64,000 bases of DNA from Harpalus rubripes (taxonomy: Eukaryota > Arthropoda > Insecta > Coleoptera > Carabidae), in contig OY720458.1 in the NCBI GenBank assembly GCA_963082715.1, forward strand, positions 51,990,823 to 52,054,822. Direction: 5' to 3'. Within the stretch, counting starts at the first letter, position 1. Each line of letters opens with the position of its first letter. The translations under genes were made by a program, and so were the position numbers. A model generated the notes under the pieces. It made no database searches and was not told the origin of the DNA. It saw only the letters and a list, made by a program, of their open reading frames with translations. Below are positions 1-10,665 of the stretch, piece by piece.

Positions 1-387
1 GTGAAAAAATTCTTATTAATAAGCGAGTTATGATCCCCTGAAGTTTGAAAATATAGATGTGACGTCACGAATATAAGTTTTTATATATAACTGTTTTCTT
101 CGTGAATCTAAAAGGTTCTATTTTAAAATTATATTAAATATAAAAAAACAAATTAATATTGTAACACTGTACAAGTCTACATGCTTTATAATTGCAAGTG
201 TATCAGAATTATTAAGTTCAATGCAAGAAATTTTTATTCAAATAAAAAGTGTTTGAGAATTGCAGTACTGGACTGGTAGCCACGTGTCCGGTATTTGAAT
301 TTGTCTACTACCATTGGTAGTAGACTCCACCCCCTATAACTTGGTATTCGTTATATATTTATAGGTGGTCTTTGAGTCGCCAATCAA

Positions 388-390
<3 letters not shown>

Positions 391-462
<72 letters not shown>
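391..462. repeat. (TA)n microsatellite
   Basis: About 36 uninterrupted TA dinucleotides. Translations across it give Tyr-Ile repeats and are artefacts. Confidence 0.97.
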
Positions 463-464
<2 letters not shown>

Positions 465-1515
465 TTTCATATGAGTGACGAGCTGCTAAAACAAAAACCC
501 CCTTATTTCCGAAGTATTTCAATTATATCGTTTTATTTCTTTATTAATATTCATGATTAAGCATCTACTTTTATTATTTTTTACTAATTTCTCTTAATTC
601 GATTGAGCTGTAATCCCCTATTTTGATAACTCAATCGTCAAAAATTGATCATTAAATATTAATTAATTAAGGGAGCAAACGGGTTTGTCAGTCTGTAAAT
701 TTTTAAATGATTAGATTACATCATGACGTAATCCTTCCATACTTTTTTCTTTAAGGATGTTTCCCTACAATTTCATTTATTTTTATAAAAAATACTTTAC
801 TCTAAGAGGAATAGGGGCAAAAGCTACACAAAAAGTCTTGCAAAAATACGTGGACGTGCTTCAATAAACTTCACTTCGCTTTTATGCCTTATTTATGTGC
901 GAAAACTATCTATATAGTAGGGAAAATTTTCTCTCCTTTCTCGTTAAAAAATTCTGAAGAAATTTTAGATTCTTCGGTGAAAAAAGTCCCAGCTGATAGA
1001 AAATTTTCTGCTCTATTGATTTATGAGGGTAAGAAAGTAATCACAAAATGTGAACTACATCTAAAAGGTTTCCGTACAGATTAAAGTCGTACACATTTTC
1101 ACCTTGCCATCTTGTCGTTATGTCATCTTTCACGTTGTGGCAGATAAGTAATAACAAAATGCTATTTTTGACTTTATGTCAAATTTTGAAATAAACCGTT
1201 TTCTTAATTTATTCAACTTAAGATGATATTATAATGAAAAAAAGTTCAAAAAGTCATTAATATGTCAAAAAATATGTAGCGTTACAGATTTTGACTTTAT
1301 GAAAAATGAATTCAATATGTCGATGTTTATTTAAATTTGTATGAAATATTAAAAAAAAAGTTAAATGAAAATTGTTTTTCCCATTTTACGTTTACAAAGT
1401 TTGAATTAGTTCCACTGCTTTTATATATTTTTGTATGTATGTGAAGTTGATATGTAACTTATTCTAAGTGTCAAACACAGATCTGTCTTTTTAATAATAA
1501 AATAATCACATCACA
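463..1515. other. No recognisable gene or element
   Basis: AT-rich sequence without a supported feature. A 66-codon open frame at 884-1084 (+) has no motif I recognise and no neighbouring exon signal. A TGACGTCA palindrome lies upstream at about position 60, but nothing ties it to a gene. Confidence 0.5.
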
Positions 1516-1707
1516 TTTTAAATGGCACAAAATTGACCCCTGTGGTGCACTTTCCACGCCAGCAATGAGTGCCCGTGAGGTGACGCCTGGTAAACGCCCG
1601 CACGGTACAAATATGTCATCATCATTACCGAAATCTGCTTACAAAGCAGATTGGCACACCCAGCAATGGGTAATATGTCATGATGATATATTTATTTTAT
1701 TTATTTA
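1516..1707 (+). mobile_element. SINE, 5'-truncated copy
   Basis: One of about ten copies of the same short element in this window. This copy starts in the body (TTTTAAATGGCACAAAATTG), lacks the tRNA-like head, and ends in a TTTATTTTATTTATTT tail. It has a perfect 9 bp stem at 1632-1640/1644-1652 (AATCTGCTT, loop ACA, AAGCAGATT) and a second short ACCC/GGGT stem just after. The element is non-coding and would be mobilised by LINE proteins. Confidence 0.85.
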
Positions 1708-2172
1708 AACTGTAAAACATTTTTTAAAATTAAAATTAAAGATATTACTTTTAGATTGATAATATAATGTTTATAAATTTTAACTGTAATCTAATTACTA
1801 AATAAATGTTGCCAAACTGAAAAATTTAGAAATAAATTAAATTTCAAATATTTATTAAAACTGTCAATGTTACCAGTTTTTAATTTTTCACATTTTTTAA
1901 ATAATAATTTTAAAATAAGATAGAAGTAAATTAATGCAAAATAGTGTAATATTTTTATTTATCTGGGTGAAGTGTAACTATTAGACAATTATTATTAATT
2001 AAAATTAAGTGTTTATTAAACTATAATGAAATGTACTATTACTAATAATATTAAACAATTATTGAAAACTAATTAAAACTAAAACTATAATTAACTAGAT
2101 AACACTAACACTATTTATTTAACCAATTAACACTACTATTTATTTGCACAATGTTACAAATTATTTATTTCA

Positions 2173-2239
2173 TACAAAGCGGACTGGCACACCCAGCAAT
2201 GGGTAATATGCCGTGATGATATATTTATTTATTTATTTC
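2173..2239 (+). mobile_element. SINE 3' fragment inserted in the solo LTR
   Basis: Only the last ~65 bp of the SINE (from TACAAAGCGGACTGGCACAC) is present. It is flanked by ATTTATTTCA-type duplications, and the sequence is absent at the matching place in the other LTR copy. This shows a 5'-truncated insertion after the LTR had integrated. Confidence 0.75.
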
Positions 2240-2970
2240 ACCACGCGTTCCAATCTTAGACTGCTTGTCTGTTGCAGACTCTTCTAGACTGTTTACGCGA
2301 TATTTATATCACTATATTTGTATCACTATATACTTATATCACGTTCAACTGTCCGCCTACCGAACTTCACAGCGTCTATATACTCAACTGACTCAACAGT
2401 GTCTGTATATTCAACTGCTCGGTCAGAAGTCACTTCTTTCACAACACTATCTGTCTATTTATGTAACTCTCTCACTTCCACAGCCTCAGTATCACCGACT
2501 GTCCGTATGCCACAATTCTTCAACACTACAGCCGAGTATTCCCTTCCATTTGCCGTTACTGTCCCCGTATACCTAGCTTCCCAATACTCTTCAACACTAC
2601 CGAGTATTCTCTTTAATGGTTATCCCGGTATACCAGTAACTGCCCCACTCGTCGTTACTGTCCTTGTACACTATAGCTTCCCAATACTCATCAACACTAC
2701 CGAGTATTCACATCCACAGCTATCCCAATATACTCGACACTAACTGCATACGCTCACTACAATACTACTGTGTTTCTTACTAACACTTTACTCTCAACAC
2801 TCCAAGTAACTGTCTATATGACTCTGCATGTAACTTACTGCACTAATGAAAGGGTCTGTCCGTCTTCACTAACGGAACTGAAGTATGTAAGTCAACCCCC
2901 GATCACATAACTAATGTTGTGTGATCAGGGACTCAACTGAAATAACTAACTCTTCAGCATAGCTACGTCC

Positions 2971-3014
2971 CTTATATGCAGATGCCATTATCTTCTAGAA
3001 AAGCACTAGAATGT
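2971..3014 (-). promoter_or_regulatory. LTR core promoter: TATA box with upstream TTCTAGAA motif
   Basis: On the minus strand, TGCATATAAG lies about 20 bp downstream of TTCTAGAAG, which in turn follows ATTCTAGTG. The same arrangement is kept in the other LTR copy (about 49029-49080). TTCnnGAA is the unit of a heat shock element; the spacing here is imperfect. Confidence 0.5.
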
Positions 3015-3261
3015 TCGACCGCATAATAACAATGAACACAAAAAGTTCAGGCGACCGCAAGTAATTAAACACGTCGCGACCAGTTTGTTTACATCCCCCG
3101 GCTGCTAGCGCGATTACGTCACCGCTATAAATAGACACTCGCTTACAGCGGCGGCGACGGCGGGCGTTCCACGTTACAGTAGTATGAAAAACTTATTGTA
3201 ATACTTGTCTTTCAATGCACTATAGAAAAATAAACGATTCATTAAGTAATTGTAGGAAAAT

Positions 3262-3772
3262 ATTGGAAAACAGTTTTCCCTAACGTAAAAGTGGCCTATT
3301 AATTTTAGACAATAATAACAAATAAATGTTACAGAAATTAAATTCTGAATTCAATTCAATAATTCCATTTTATTTTGCACGTTTTGTAACCGAGCAAATC
3401 GAATTTAAAACTTTATAAAAGTTACTTTTTTATAGCACTAGCTACGGAATTGAAACAAATTCACAAACAAATGTAATGACATTTTACCTGTCAGGAACGC
3501 TCTGTTTGAGTTAGCCCTTATTTAAAATGAAGAATTGTTTACGCAAAGTAAAATAAGAAATTATTATGTAGTAGATAATATTTTCATGCAAATTATACAT
3601 ATTTTATAATTTGGTAAAATGTCATTACATTATTTGTGATTTTGTTTTAATTCCTTGGCTGACTCTTATAAAATTTTAAATTTGATTTGCTCAGTTACAA
3701 TATGTGTCAAATAAAATGTAGTTAATGAATTAATTAATGGGCCACTTTTGCGAATGGAAAAACTGTTCATCC
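3262..3772. mobile_element. Foldback (long inverted repeat) element
   Basis: The left arm (GGAAAACAGTTTTCCCTAACG... to TAATGACATTTTACC near 3489) is matched by the reverse complement of the right arm (about 3617-3772). Blocks such as AAAAGTGGCC, TAACYGAGCAAATC and TGTAATGACATTTTACC are shared. Arms are about 230 bp, around a loop of about 130 bp. No coding capacity. Confidence 0.7.
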
Positions 3773-4006
3773 ATGTTACACACTTATGGTCCAGTTGTAT
3801 CTATTTTAAACTTAATATGGTCCATATCACGAACGCACTTTTGTAATAAAATCATTTTCATGGACCATACTCCTCGTAAAAATATAATGTAAAAGCGCGT
3901 TCCATAAAATTTAGAAAATTTTAAAATTAAAATTATTTTGTTCGTTTTCCGACAATAATAGTATAAATTTCACCAGTTATAGAAATTTTAAATAAATAAA
4001 TAAATA

Positions 4007-5089
4007 CAGTCGAACTTCAGTAAGTCGAACTTTGATAACTCGTATTTTGGGTAACTCAAATCAAACTTCTTGGCAATAGCGCCAAGAGAGAGAATTATGG
4101 GTAATTTTTACTTGATAACTCGAACTTCGATTACTCGAATATCTTTATAATTCGAACAGAATATTTGGCGCCAGCTTCAATAAGTCGAATTCTGGGGGAA
4201 ATCCCGTAATTACGTGATTTTGTAACAGGTGTTTTTATAACATGATGATGGAGGCATTTCGGTTTCTGTACTACTGAAGTTCAAACATATGCTTTTTTAA
4301 TTATTATTAAGTGAAAAAAAAAAAAATACTGTGCCTACTTCATTTATCACGTTTAAGACATTTTCATTGCTGATATGTCATTAAAACGTACTTTAAAAAC
4401 TTTATCTATTGATGAAAAAATTAGACTGATCAAAGAAGTGGAAAGTGGTTCACGAAAGAAAGATGTAGCTCTGTAATATGATGTTTCGGCAAGCACAGTG
4501 TCTACTGTTTTATAAAAGCCGGCTTTGGTCAGTATTCTGAGTGGGACGAAGAGGATGAAATTCCTTTGATTTTCATAGGTGAACGTAAGAATGAAAAACG
4601 TGAGGAATAAATTCAATTGCAATTGGAATATGAAGTTTGGAAAAATGTCAAAATTAGAGTAGAGCTGGACAATACAGATTACAGCGACAGTGATATGATG
4701 GAGGATGATTTGCAGCAACCACCTTCAAACGAGTTGGTTGAAAATTCGTTGAGCGTTTTGCGTTCGTATTTAAAAACCAATGAACATAAAACCGATTCCC
4801 TGTATAATGGGATAAATAACATTCAAGCTTTTTTTATTGAAAATCAAAATAAAAAATTCTCTCATCAGTCACAAATAACTGACTTTTTACACTAAAATAA
4901 TGTTTATAACTTTGATCTGAATACATATATCAATCTGCATATATCATAAGGTAAGTGATTTTTTCTCAAATAAATACATACATACATACATAAATAATAT
5001 TTATACATATGCATTTTAATAACCCGAAGTCTTGATAACTCGAACTTTTTTTGTGACAAGTCATGGTTTGAGTTATCGAAGTTCGACTG
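4007..5089 (+). mobile_element. Tigger/pogo-like DNA transposon, internally deleted
   Basis: Ends are CAGTCGAACTTCAGTAAGTC and the inverted CAGTCGAACTTCGATAACTC, flanked by TA on both sides, as for Tc1/mariner-superfamily pogo/Tigger elements. Further CGAACTT/GATAACTCG motifs repeat near both ends. The interior keeps the start and end of a transposase gene with the DDE core deleted. It sits in the A-rich tail of a minus-strand SINE, whose body resumes at 5092. Confidence 0.88.
4375..4895 (+). pseudogene. Tigger transposase remnant (N-terminal HTH and C-terminus)
   Basis: The frame starts MSLKRTLKTLSIDEKIRLIK, then EVESGSRKKDVAL, a stop, and YDVSASTVST. This is the CENP-B/pogo-type N-terminal helix-turn-helix that binds the element's ends. 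The catalytic DDE region is missing. After the deletion the frame resumes with an acidic stretch (YSEWDEEDE) and a C-terminal part, ending FSHQSQITDFLH. In-frame stops and the deletion make it non-functional. The second copy at 25843 keeps part of the missing core. Confidence 0.85.
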
Positions 5090-5091
5090 TA

Positions 5092-5178
5092 AAATATAAA
5101 ATAAATATACCATCACGGCATATTACCCATTGCTGGGTGTGCCAATCTGCTTTGTGCACAGATGTCGGTAATGGTGAT
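5092..5178 (-). mobile_element. SINE (minus), 3' part of a copy split by insertions
   Basis: Reads ATCACGGCATATTACCCATT... to CGGTAATGGTGAT, the reverse complement of the SINE 3' region. The rest of the same copy resumes at 8406. Its tail is separated from it by the Tigger element at 4007-5089. Confidence 0.85.
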
Positions 5179-5779
5179 AATTAAAGCTCGGATTTATATG
5201 CAAGGAAAATAGGAAGAATATGCGCATATATATGCAGCATTTTATTGGAAAATATGCAGTTAGATGTACTGCATGTGCAAAAATATATGCAAACTATGCA
5301 GTACAAGAACAAAAAATATAGTACATAATTGCTCACCTCCATCTACACATCAGTTGTAATAACTGTGAAAAGTTTAAATACAACAAAGAATTATTATTAA
5401 GTAAAATATAAACAAAATAATGTTTTTAACAAATTTCTGTGTTTATAAATACAGTTATATTTACATGCTTAATATGAATATTTATAGAAACTGATACCCG
5501 GACTACAGAATACATTTTCATTTGCAATAATAATTAAATGTTTTTCCAAGTTACCCATTTTAAATGATTGCCTTCTTTCACTCAGTATGTGTTTATACAT
5601 AACCGGCAAAAAAATTAAAGCTAGACTGACCGTTACTTTCTCTGTAGGGATTAGGAATATACCTATAAAACTGTTATAAATGACGATTAAATGTTAGCGC
5701 TGAAAATAAGAATATTAAAACACATTTATCACCCAAACCAGTATATACAGTATTAATACAAAAAAAAAAACAAATCTAG

Positions 5780-6420
5780 ATGACCGTCGCCTGGCCGAAC
5801 CCGGTCACGTGGAATCCTCCTCCACGCCGTGATTATTTCTGCAAAAGAATTAACCCATGAGAAATACTCATTGAGGAGGCAATCATTCACAAAAGGTACA
5901 GGCATTCACACACCGTACACACATGTTGGTAACTACGAGCAGTACCGCTAGTTACTACGGATCCTCTGCCGCTTCGGTGGTGATCCGGAGACAATCCTCT
6001 TAACCAACTGGATCAGATCACTATAGCCCTAACTGCTGCTACCGTTGGCGACCACAGATGCGGGTCACTACAGCCTTCCCTGCTGCTACGCTGGCGACCC
6101 TCGGGTTCACACGAGCGACCACTACGGAACCACTGCCGCTTCGGTGGTGATCCGGACACACTCCTCTTAACCAACTAGATCAGATCACTACAGCCCTAAC
6201 TGCTGCTGCCGTTGGCGACCACAGATGCGGGTCACTACACCCTTCCCTGCTGCTACCGTTGGCGACCCTCGGGTTCACACGATGCGGCCACTACAGTACA
6301 CCGTACTGCTCGCACGCACATCCACAATCATACACACGCTAGATTAACTCTCTCACTTCAAACACTACAACATCGATGTTCTCACACTGAAATCTAGAAA
6401 TAAACTGAAATAAAATACGT
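5780..6420. repeat. GC-rich tandem block, ~167 bp period
   Basis: A sharp GC-rich island in AT-rich DNA. A unit containing GCCGCTTCGGTGGTGATCCG, ACCAACTRGATCAGATCACT and CCCTCGGGTTCACACGA occurs about twice, with matching points at 5968 and 6135. Each unit holds a shorter internal repeat built on CTGCTGCTACCGTTGGCGACC. The open frame at 6212-6397 is composition-driven and unsupported. It could be part of an LTR or a captured sequence. Confidence 0.6.
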
Positions 6421-7274
6421 GAATACCAGTATCATTAAATGTAGCTCTTATCCAACAGCATCGGCTACGTACCTAAATAGCTAATTAGAGACAAAACATA
6501 ATAAATTTAATAAAAATAATCTTACGCAAAATAATCACTGTGACAAAACTAAAATATATTGCTCGTGGGAGTGAGATTTGTGAGACTGACATTGAACGAG
6601 TGCAGACATATATATCTGCACATATAGCTGCACTTGTCTGTAAGAACAGCTCTGCGCAAGCGCCGGATTGCTTTGATTTTATTGGTGTAGAACGGGGAAG
6701 GGGAACTAGTGGATTAGCCAATTACTGCCATGAATGAAATTCTGGGTATTATTTGACGGCGTAGCACTGGTTCGGTGACAACAATGTCCTTCAGAAGTAT
6801 GAGAATTTTATTGAATTTGATAAAAATTAGTGTTTCTGACGAAACGATCGAGCCGAGAAATTACATTGTCTCGTCTCGTCCCGTCTCGAAGACAAAAAAT
6901 TAACTCTCGTCTCGATTTTTTCTCGTCTCGAACAATGGAGTCTCGTCTCGACCGAGAATCTCGACGAAATTTCTCGATTTTTTTAATGGATCCAATATGT
7001 AATTTATTATTATATATTTACCGTAAAAACACATAAACAACATTCAGGGTTATTAAAAAAATTGACACGACTATTTTATACCTATACAACAAATTACAAA
7101 GCTAGAGAGACAAAGTAATTTGATACAACACTACTATAATTATAAAATAATGTTCTTATTCATGAACAGTTACAAATAAACAAGTTAACAAAACTTATTT
7201 TAGAATAATAGAATGTATAATATAAAAATTATATTAATTATTAGTATAAACATTGATTAACTAAGAGTGATTAG

Positions 7275-7456
7275 CGAGCAGTTGATTAGCATTGTTTTAT
7301 CTCTGTCAAATGTTTATGAATTAGTTTAGAGAAAAATATTTCAAACAGTCGTAGAAAAATTTAATTATATGCATCTTTTATTTGAAGTATTTTTCTTTAA
7401 AATAATTACTAAGCGATTGAGAGTTGAGAGATAAAACAATGCTAATCAACTGCTCG
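7275..7456. mobile_element. Small inverted-repeat element (29 bp perfect arms)
   Basis: Positions 7275-7303 and 7428-7456 are perfect 29 bp inverted repeats (starting CGAGCAGTTGATTAGCATTG) around a ~124 bp AT-rich centre. It is probably a MITE inside the hAT element; no clear target duplication was seen. Confidence 0.7.
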
Positions 7457-7689
7457 TTGTAGTGTTCATACTACCAGTCAGGCAATTTGCACCAAAAGGT
7501 AAATTATATGCTTTGCTTAAATAAAATAATGAAAAGCGAAGTTAGATATCATTTAAAATAATGGACATTACTGTCAAACATTGGAACTGCTCTTTTTATT
7601 TAAATCAAGTTTAAAATTTAACGTCTGGAGGTGCAAATTGTTATATTATTTATCCAGTTAAAAAGTTTGCTGTTAACCATGATTTTAAA

Positions 7690-7915
7690 CACAAAATGCT
7701 CTTTGCAGAATCTTCATTAAACCGATTTCTATGTTTTCGTAACACTAGACCAGCTTGCGAAAATAATCTTTACGGATGGTACGGAAGTAGCTGGTGTACT
7801 TACAAAATCTCGTGCCATTTTGGTTAAATTAGGATAAATATCTTGATGCTTATTCCAAAATTTTAAAATGTCCTCTGCTTTATCAGATCGTTTTGTAGCT
7901 AAATATAGATAGTTT
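7690..7915 (-). pseudogene. hAT transposase C-terminal dimerisation domain remnant
   Basis: Minus-strand translation gives EDILKFWNKHQDIYPNLTKM, ARDFVSTPATSVPSVKIIF and VTK, with later frame damage. This matches the conserved hAT dimerisation region (WW..hYP.L..lAr..LsiPaTSvpsER.FS). The glutamate-arginine after VPS is replaced and stops follow. It supports the hAT assignment made from the ends and the 8 bp duplication. Confidence 0.85.
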
Positions 7916-8405
7916 TACTTAAGAAGTTTTAGCCCGATCCTGTATTAGATATATAATTAAAAAAATATAATAATTTTTTTATACAAATTTAAAAAATGTT
8001 CCAATGAAAATTAAAAAAACTGTACTTTTAAAAATACAAAAAATTGTCGAGAAATCTCGGAATAATTGTCGAGAATCGAGAATCTCGACATGTAAGTATC
8101 GTCTCGTCTCGTGAGTTCAAAAAGCTTTCTCGTCTCGGCGAGACGAGAAATTTCGAGACGAGACGAGACGAGATTCGAGAATTTCTCGTCTCGTCAGAAA
8201 CACTAATAAAAATTACGTAAAATTTTAAAAATATGCAAAAAGCAAGGATTATTATGAGAATTTTACTGAAATTGATAAAAATAACGTAAAATTTAGAAAA
8301 TATGCACAAATATGCACATTACAATGAAATATGCAAAAATGCAAGAATTAGGTCAAATATGCAAAAAATGCAAAAATATGCATTTTGCATATAATCCGAG
8401 CTTTA

Positions 8406-8553
8406 ATGATGATATATTTGTATCGTGTGTGTTTACCAACCGCCACCTCACGGGCATTTATTGATGGCGTGGAGAGTGCCCACAGGAGTGAATTTTGTGC
8501 CACTTTAAAATTCGAAATATTTTTCGTCGGTCAGGATCAAAACCGGGCGCATT
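8406..8553 (-). mobile_element. SINE (minus), 5' part of the split copy
   Basis: Continues the SINE interrupted at 5178. It runs from the TGATGATATATTTGTATCGTG region through GGAGAGTGCCCACAGG to TCAGGATCAAAACCGGG, the decayed complement of the B-box head (GGTTCGATCC). Confidence 0.8.
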
Positions 8554-9442
8554 TAGTATGTATGTTTATTAAAATTAGAAATTATATACAATCTATTATC
8601 ATTGTAAGTACATACAACGTATTTGCATAATAATCTACATAAAAGCTATTGTGTAGAAGAATTGAGTACACATTTATTATTGCATTAAATAAAATGTAAA
8701 TAAATTTTGCACGCAGAACTCGCAAACTCAATATACATAATTTCATCTACAAATGCACGAGAGTTACACTGAATTGAATAATATAAATTAATACAATTAC
8801 ATTACTGGTGACAATGATAATAAATAATTAATAGGATTAGTTTGTAAATAATCGTTATTACAGCCTATTCTATATTTTACAAAATAAATTTAGTGGTATA
8901 ACAAACTACAATTAACATTTGACATTTTTGACAGTTTACTAATTATTATCAGAATGAAATTGATTTTGATATCGTCTGAAAGTGCAATATTTTTATATAC
9001 TAGAACAACCAAAGTCTACTTGTAAAGTAACCTATAGAAGTAGGACCAAAAGCATGTCATAAAACAAAATAATAGTTATTGCTCTATGTATGTTAGTAAC
9101 ATCATAATTACAGAGATCGGTAAAATCGGGCTATACAAAGATTAAATCACATAATTAGTTATGTTTACAGCAATAGTACAAAATGTCAGGTTTCATAGAC
9201 AGGTACTTCCGGAATTATTAATAATGAAACCTTACTGATTTTAAACTATTCATTCCCAAAATTATGAAATGTTGATATTGGTTATTCTTGCATTAAGCCA
9301 CAAAATTACATCGATAACCAGTATTACTAAATAATATAAAATATGCGAGAAAGCAAAATAAACCCAATGGCCATCAGTAAGCGATTTTGGTAAATTCAAT
9401 AAGCCTCTTGGAACATTAATACGTATATTTTGTGAAAACTTA
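8554..9442. other. No recognisable feature
   Basis: AT-rich sequence; open frames are short and without motifs. Confidence 0.5.
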
Positions 9443-10662
9443 AGGTACATTCACAAATGAAAATTAGGTTTAAATTTATGGTTTATACTTTAGATTTAAA
9501 GACTTTGGCCGCATATTATGTAATGACTTCATTCACACTTCAGAATTTAGTGTCTTTAAATCCAAATCATAAAGTTAAGCGTTGCAAAGTCCAAACTTCA
9601 GGTTTATGATTTAGTTTGACGTCACAAACTTCACTAATGAGAACAAATCTGAAACGATATAGATATATACACCCATCTTTATTTAGTATTCACTTGGTGG
9701 AATCAGCTTTTTAAATAAATGCGAGAAGAACATAGAACTGTCAAAATTTAATTGCTGAAATATAACCAATAATGCCAAGCGCACGGGTATCTATTAAGTT
9801 TTGCTCTACCGATATTTTAATCCTGTTTTTTAAGCATTTACATAGATGCCAGTACAATCAAAACTAAATTAGAGTTAAATTAAACTTGCATTATGAACAG
9901 TGTTGTAATAGATAATCATATTTTTTATCTAGATAAAGATAAAGATAACTAACATTTTTTTTATCTAGATAAGATAATAGTTAATTATTTGTAAAGTTAT
10001 CTAGATAATAGAAAATAGATAATTAATTATTATCTAGATACTTTTCAGATAATTTGTGTAAAATATACATAGCATGTTATAATGTAGATATAGGACGGAA
10101 TAATAAATTATTTTGCATATTTAGTAATATTCTTTTATAATAATTTAATGTGTATTAATATAATGTATTTAACAAAATTGCACACCAAATAAATAACGGA
10201 ATTCTGTGCAAATATGTCCATTACCTAATTATGAAACTGTAAAGAATTTATAAAATCGTAAATTCTTGACATCTTGACAAAAAAGTAATCATATTTATAT
10301 TTTTATAGTTTAAGGTTCTGTAAAAGCTCAAAATTTTCACAGAATTCTACCAAAATTACACAGTTGTACGCTTGCGCAGCTTTATTTAATTTAAATTTGA
10401 TTTGTATTAGAAAATAATTTTTTTATTGTTTTATTAAAATATTCATCTAGATCATTTTCAAAAAATAGATGAAGATAATTTTTATTTTTATTTAGATAAA
10501 TAACTTTGAAAAAAATTATCTAGATACGATAATAGATAAAACTATATTATCTAGATAATTTATCTAGATGAAATTATCTAGATAAGTTACAACACTGATT
10601 ATGAATGACTTACTTAATCTAAACAAAAACCATAAACCTAATTTTCATTTGTGAATGCACCT
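9443..10662. mobile_element. PIF/Harbinger-like MITE, copy 1 (with nested hAT)
   Basis: Ends AGGTACATTCACAAATGAAA and the inverted AGGTGCATTCACAAATGAAA are flanked by TTA on both sides (9440-9442, 10663-10665). The 3 bp TTA/TAA duplication is typical of PIF/Harbinger elements. Without the nested element (9898-10597 plus 8 bp) it is 512 bp, matching the 510 bp copy at 39992-40501. It is inverted relative to the copies at 33.6 and 40 kb. A TGACGTCA palindrome lies at 9617-9624. Non-coding. Confidence 0.88.
9898..10597. mobile_element. Non-autonomous hAT element nested in the MITE
   Basis: Inverted ends CAGTGTTGTAA and TTACAACACTG have an exact 8 bp duplication ATTATGAA (9890-9897, 10598-10605). 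Both subterminal zones are crowded with TTATCTAGATAA-type motifs. No coding remnant. Removing it and one duplication restores the MITE. Confidence 0.9.
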
Positions 10663-10665
10663 TTA

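Larger units (their letters stand above)
1945..3178 (-). mobile_element. Solo LTR of an LTR retrotransposon (copy 1, minus)
   Basis: Read on the minus strand, it begins TGTAACGTGGAACGCCCGCC and ends TTACA, so it has TG..CA ends. It aligns along its length to the copy at 48841-50740, which lies in the opposite orientation. No gag-pol is adjacent, so it is a solo LTR. The core contains a TATA box, then several imperfect repeats of an ACTCGGTAGTG-type motif. The flanks are ATAG and GTAG, a poor 4 bp duplication. Relative to copy 2 it has about 115 bp extra downstream of the TATA box and a SINE fragment near its 3' end. The superfamily (Gypsy, BEL or other) cannot be decided without the internal region. 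Confidence 0.8.
6828..8205 (-). mobile_element. hAT transposon, degenerate
   Basis: Terminal inverted repeats TAGTGTTTCTGACGA / TCGTCAGAAACACTA are flanked by an exact 8 bp duplication, ATAAAAAT (6820-6827 and 8206-8213), the hAT hallmark. Both subterminal regions are packed with TCTCGTCTCG/CGAGACGAGA motifs, probable transposase binding sites. The interior holds a hAT C-terminal domain remnant on the minus strand and a smaller inverted-repeat insertion at 7275-7456. Confidence 0.9.
5179..8405. mobile_element. About 3.2 kb element inserted in a SINE (hAT-like, class uncertain)
   Basis: The termini are inverted: TTAAAGCTCGGATTTATATG on the left and the complement of TTAAAGCTCGGATTATATGC on the right. 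Many ATGCAAAAATATGCA-type motifs lie just inside both ends. The SINE sequence ATGGTGAT/ATGATGAT is repeated at the two junctions, consistent with an imperfect 8 bp duplication. Inside are a GC-rich tandem block (5780-6420), an unassigned 65-codon frame at 6540-6737 (+), and a complete hAT insertion (6828-8205). No transposase of its own is recognisable. Confidence 0.6.

Noticed and set aside
2265..2743. 103- and 141-codon frames on the plus strand
   Set aside because: They overlap each other and lie in the repeated region of the solo LTR; no domain.
3968..4006. Poly-A signal AATAAA as a gene end
   Set aside because: The AATAAATAAATAAATA run is the tail of the minus-strand SINE; such tails recur at every copy.
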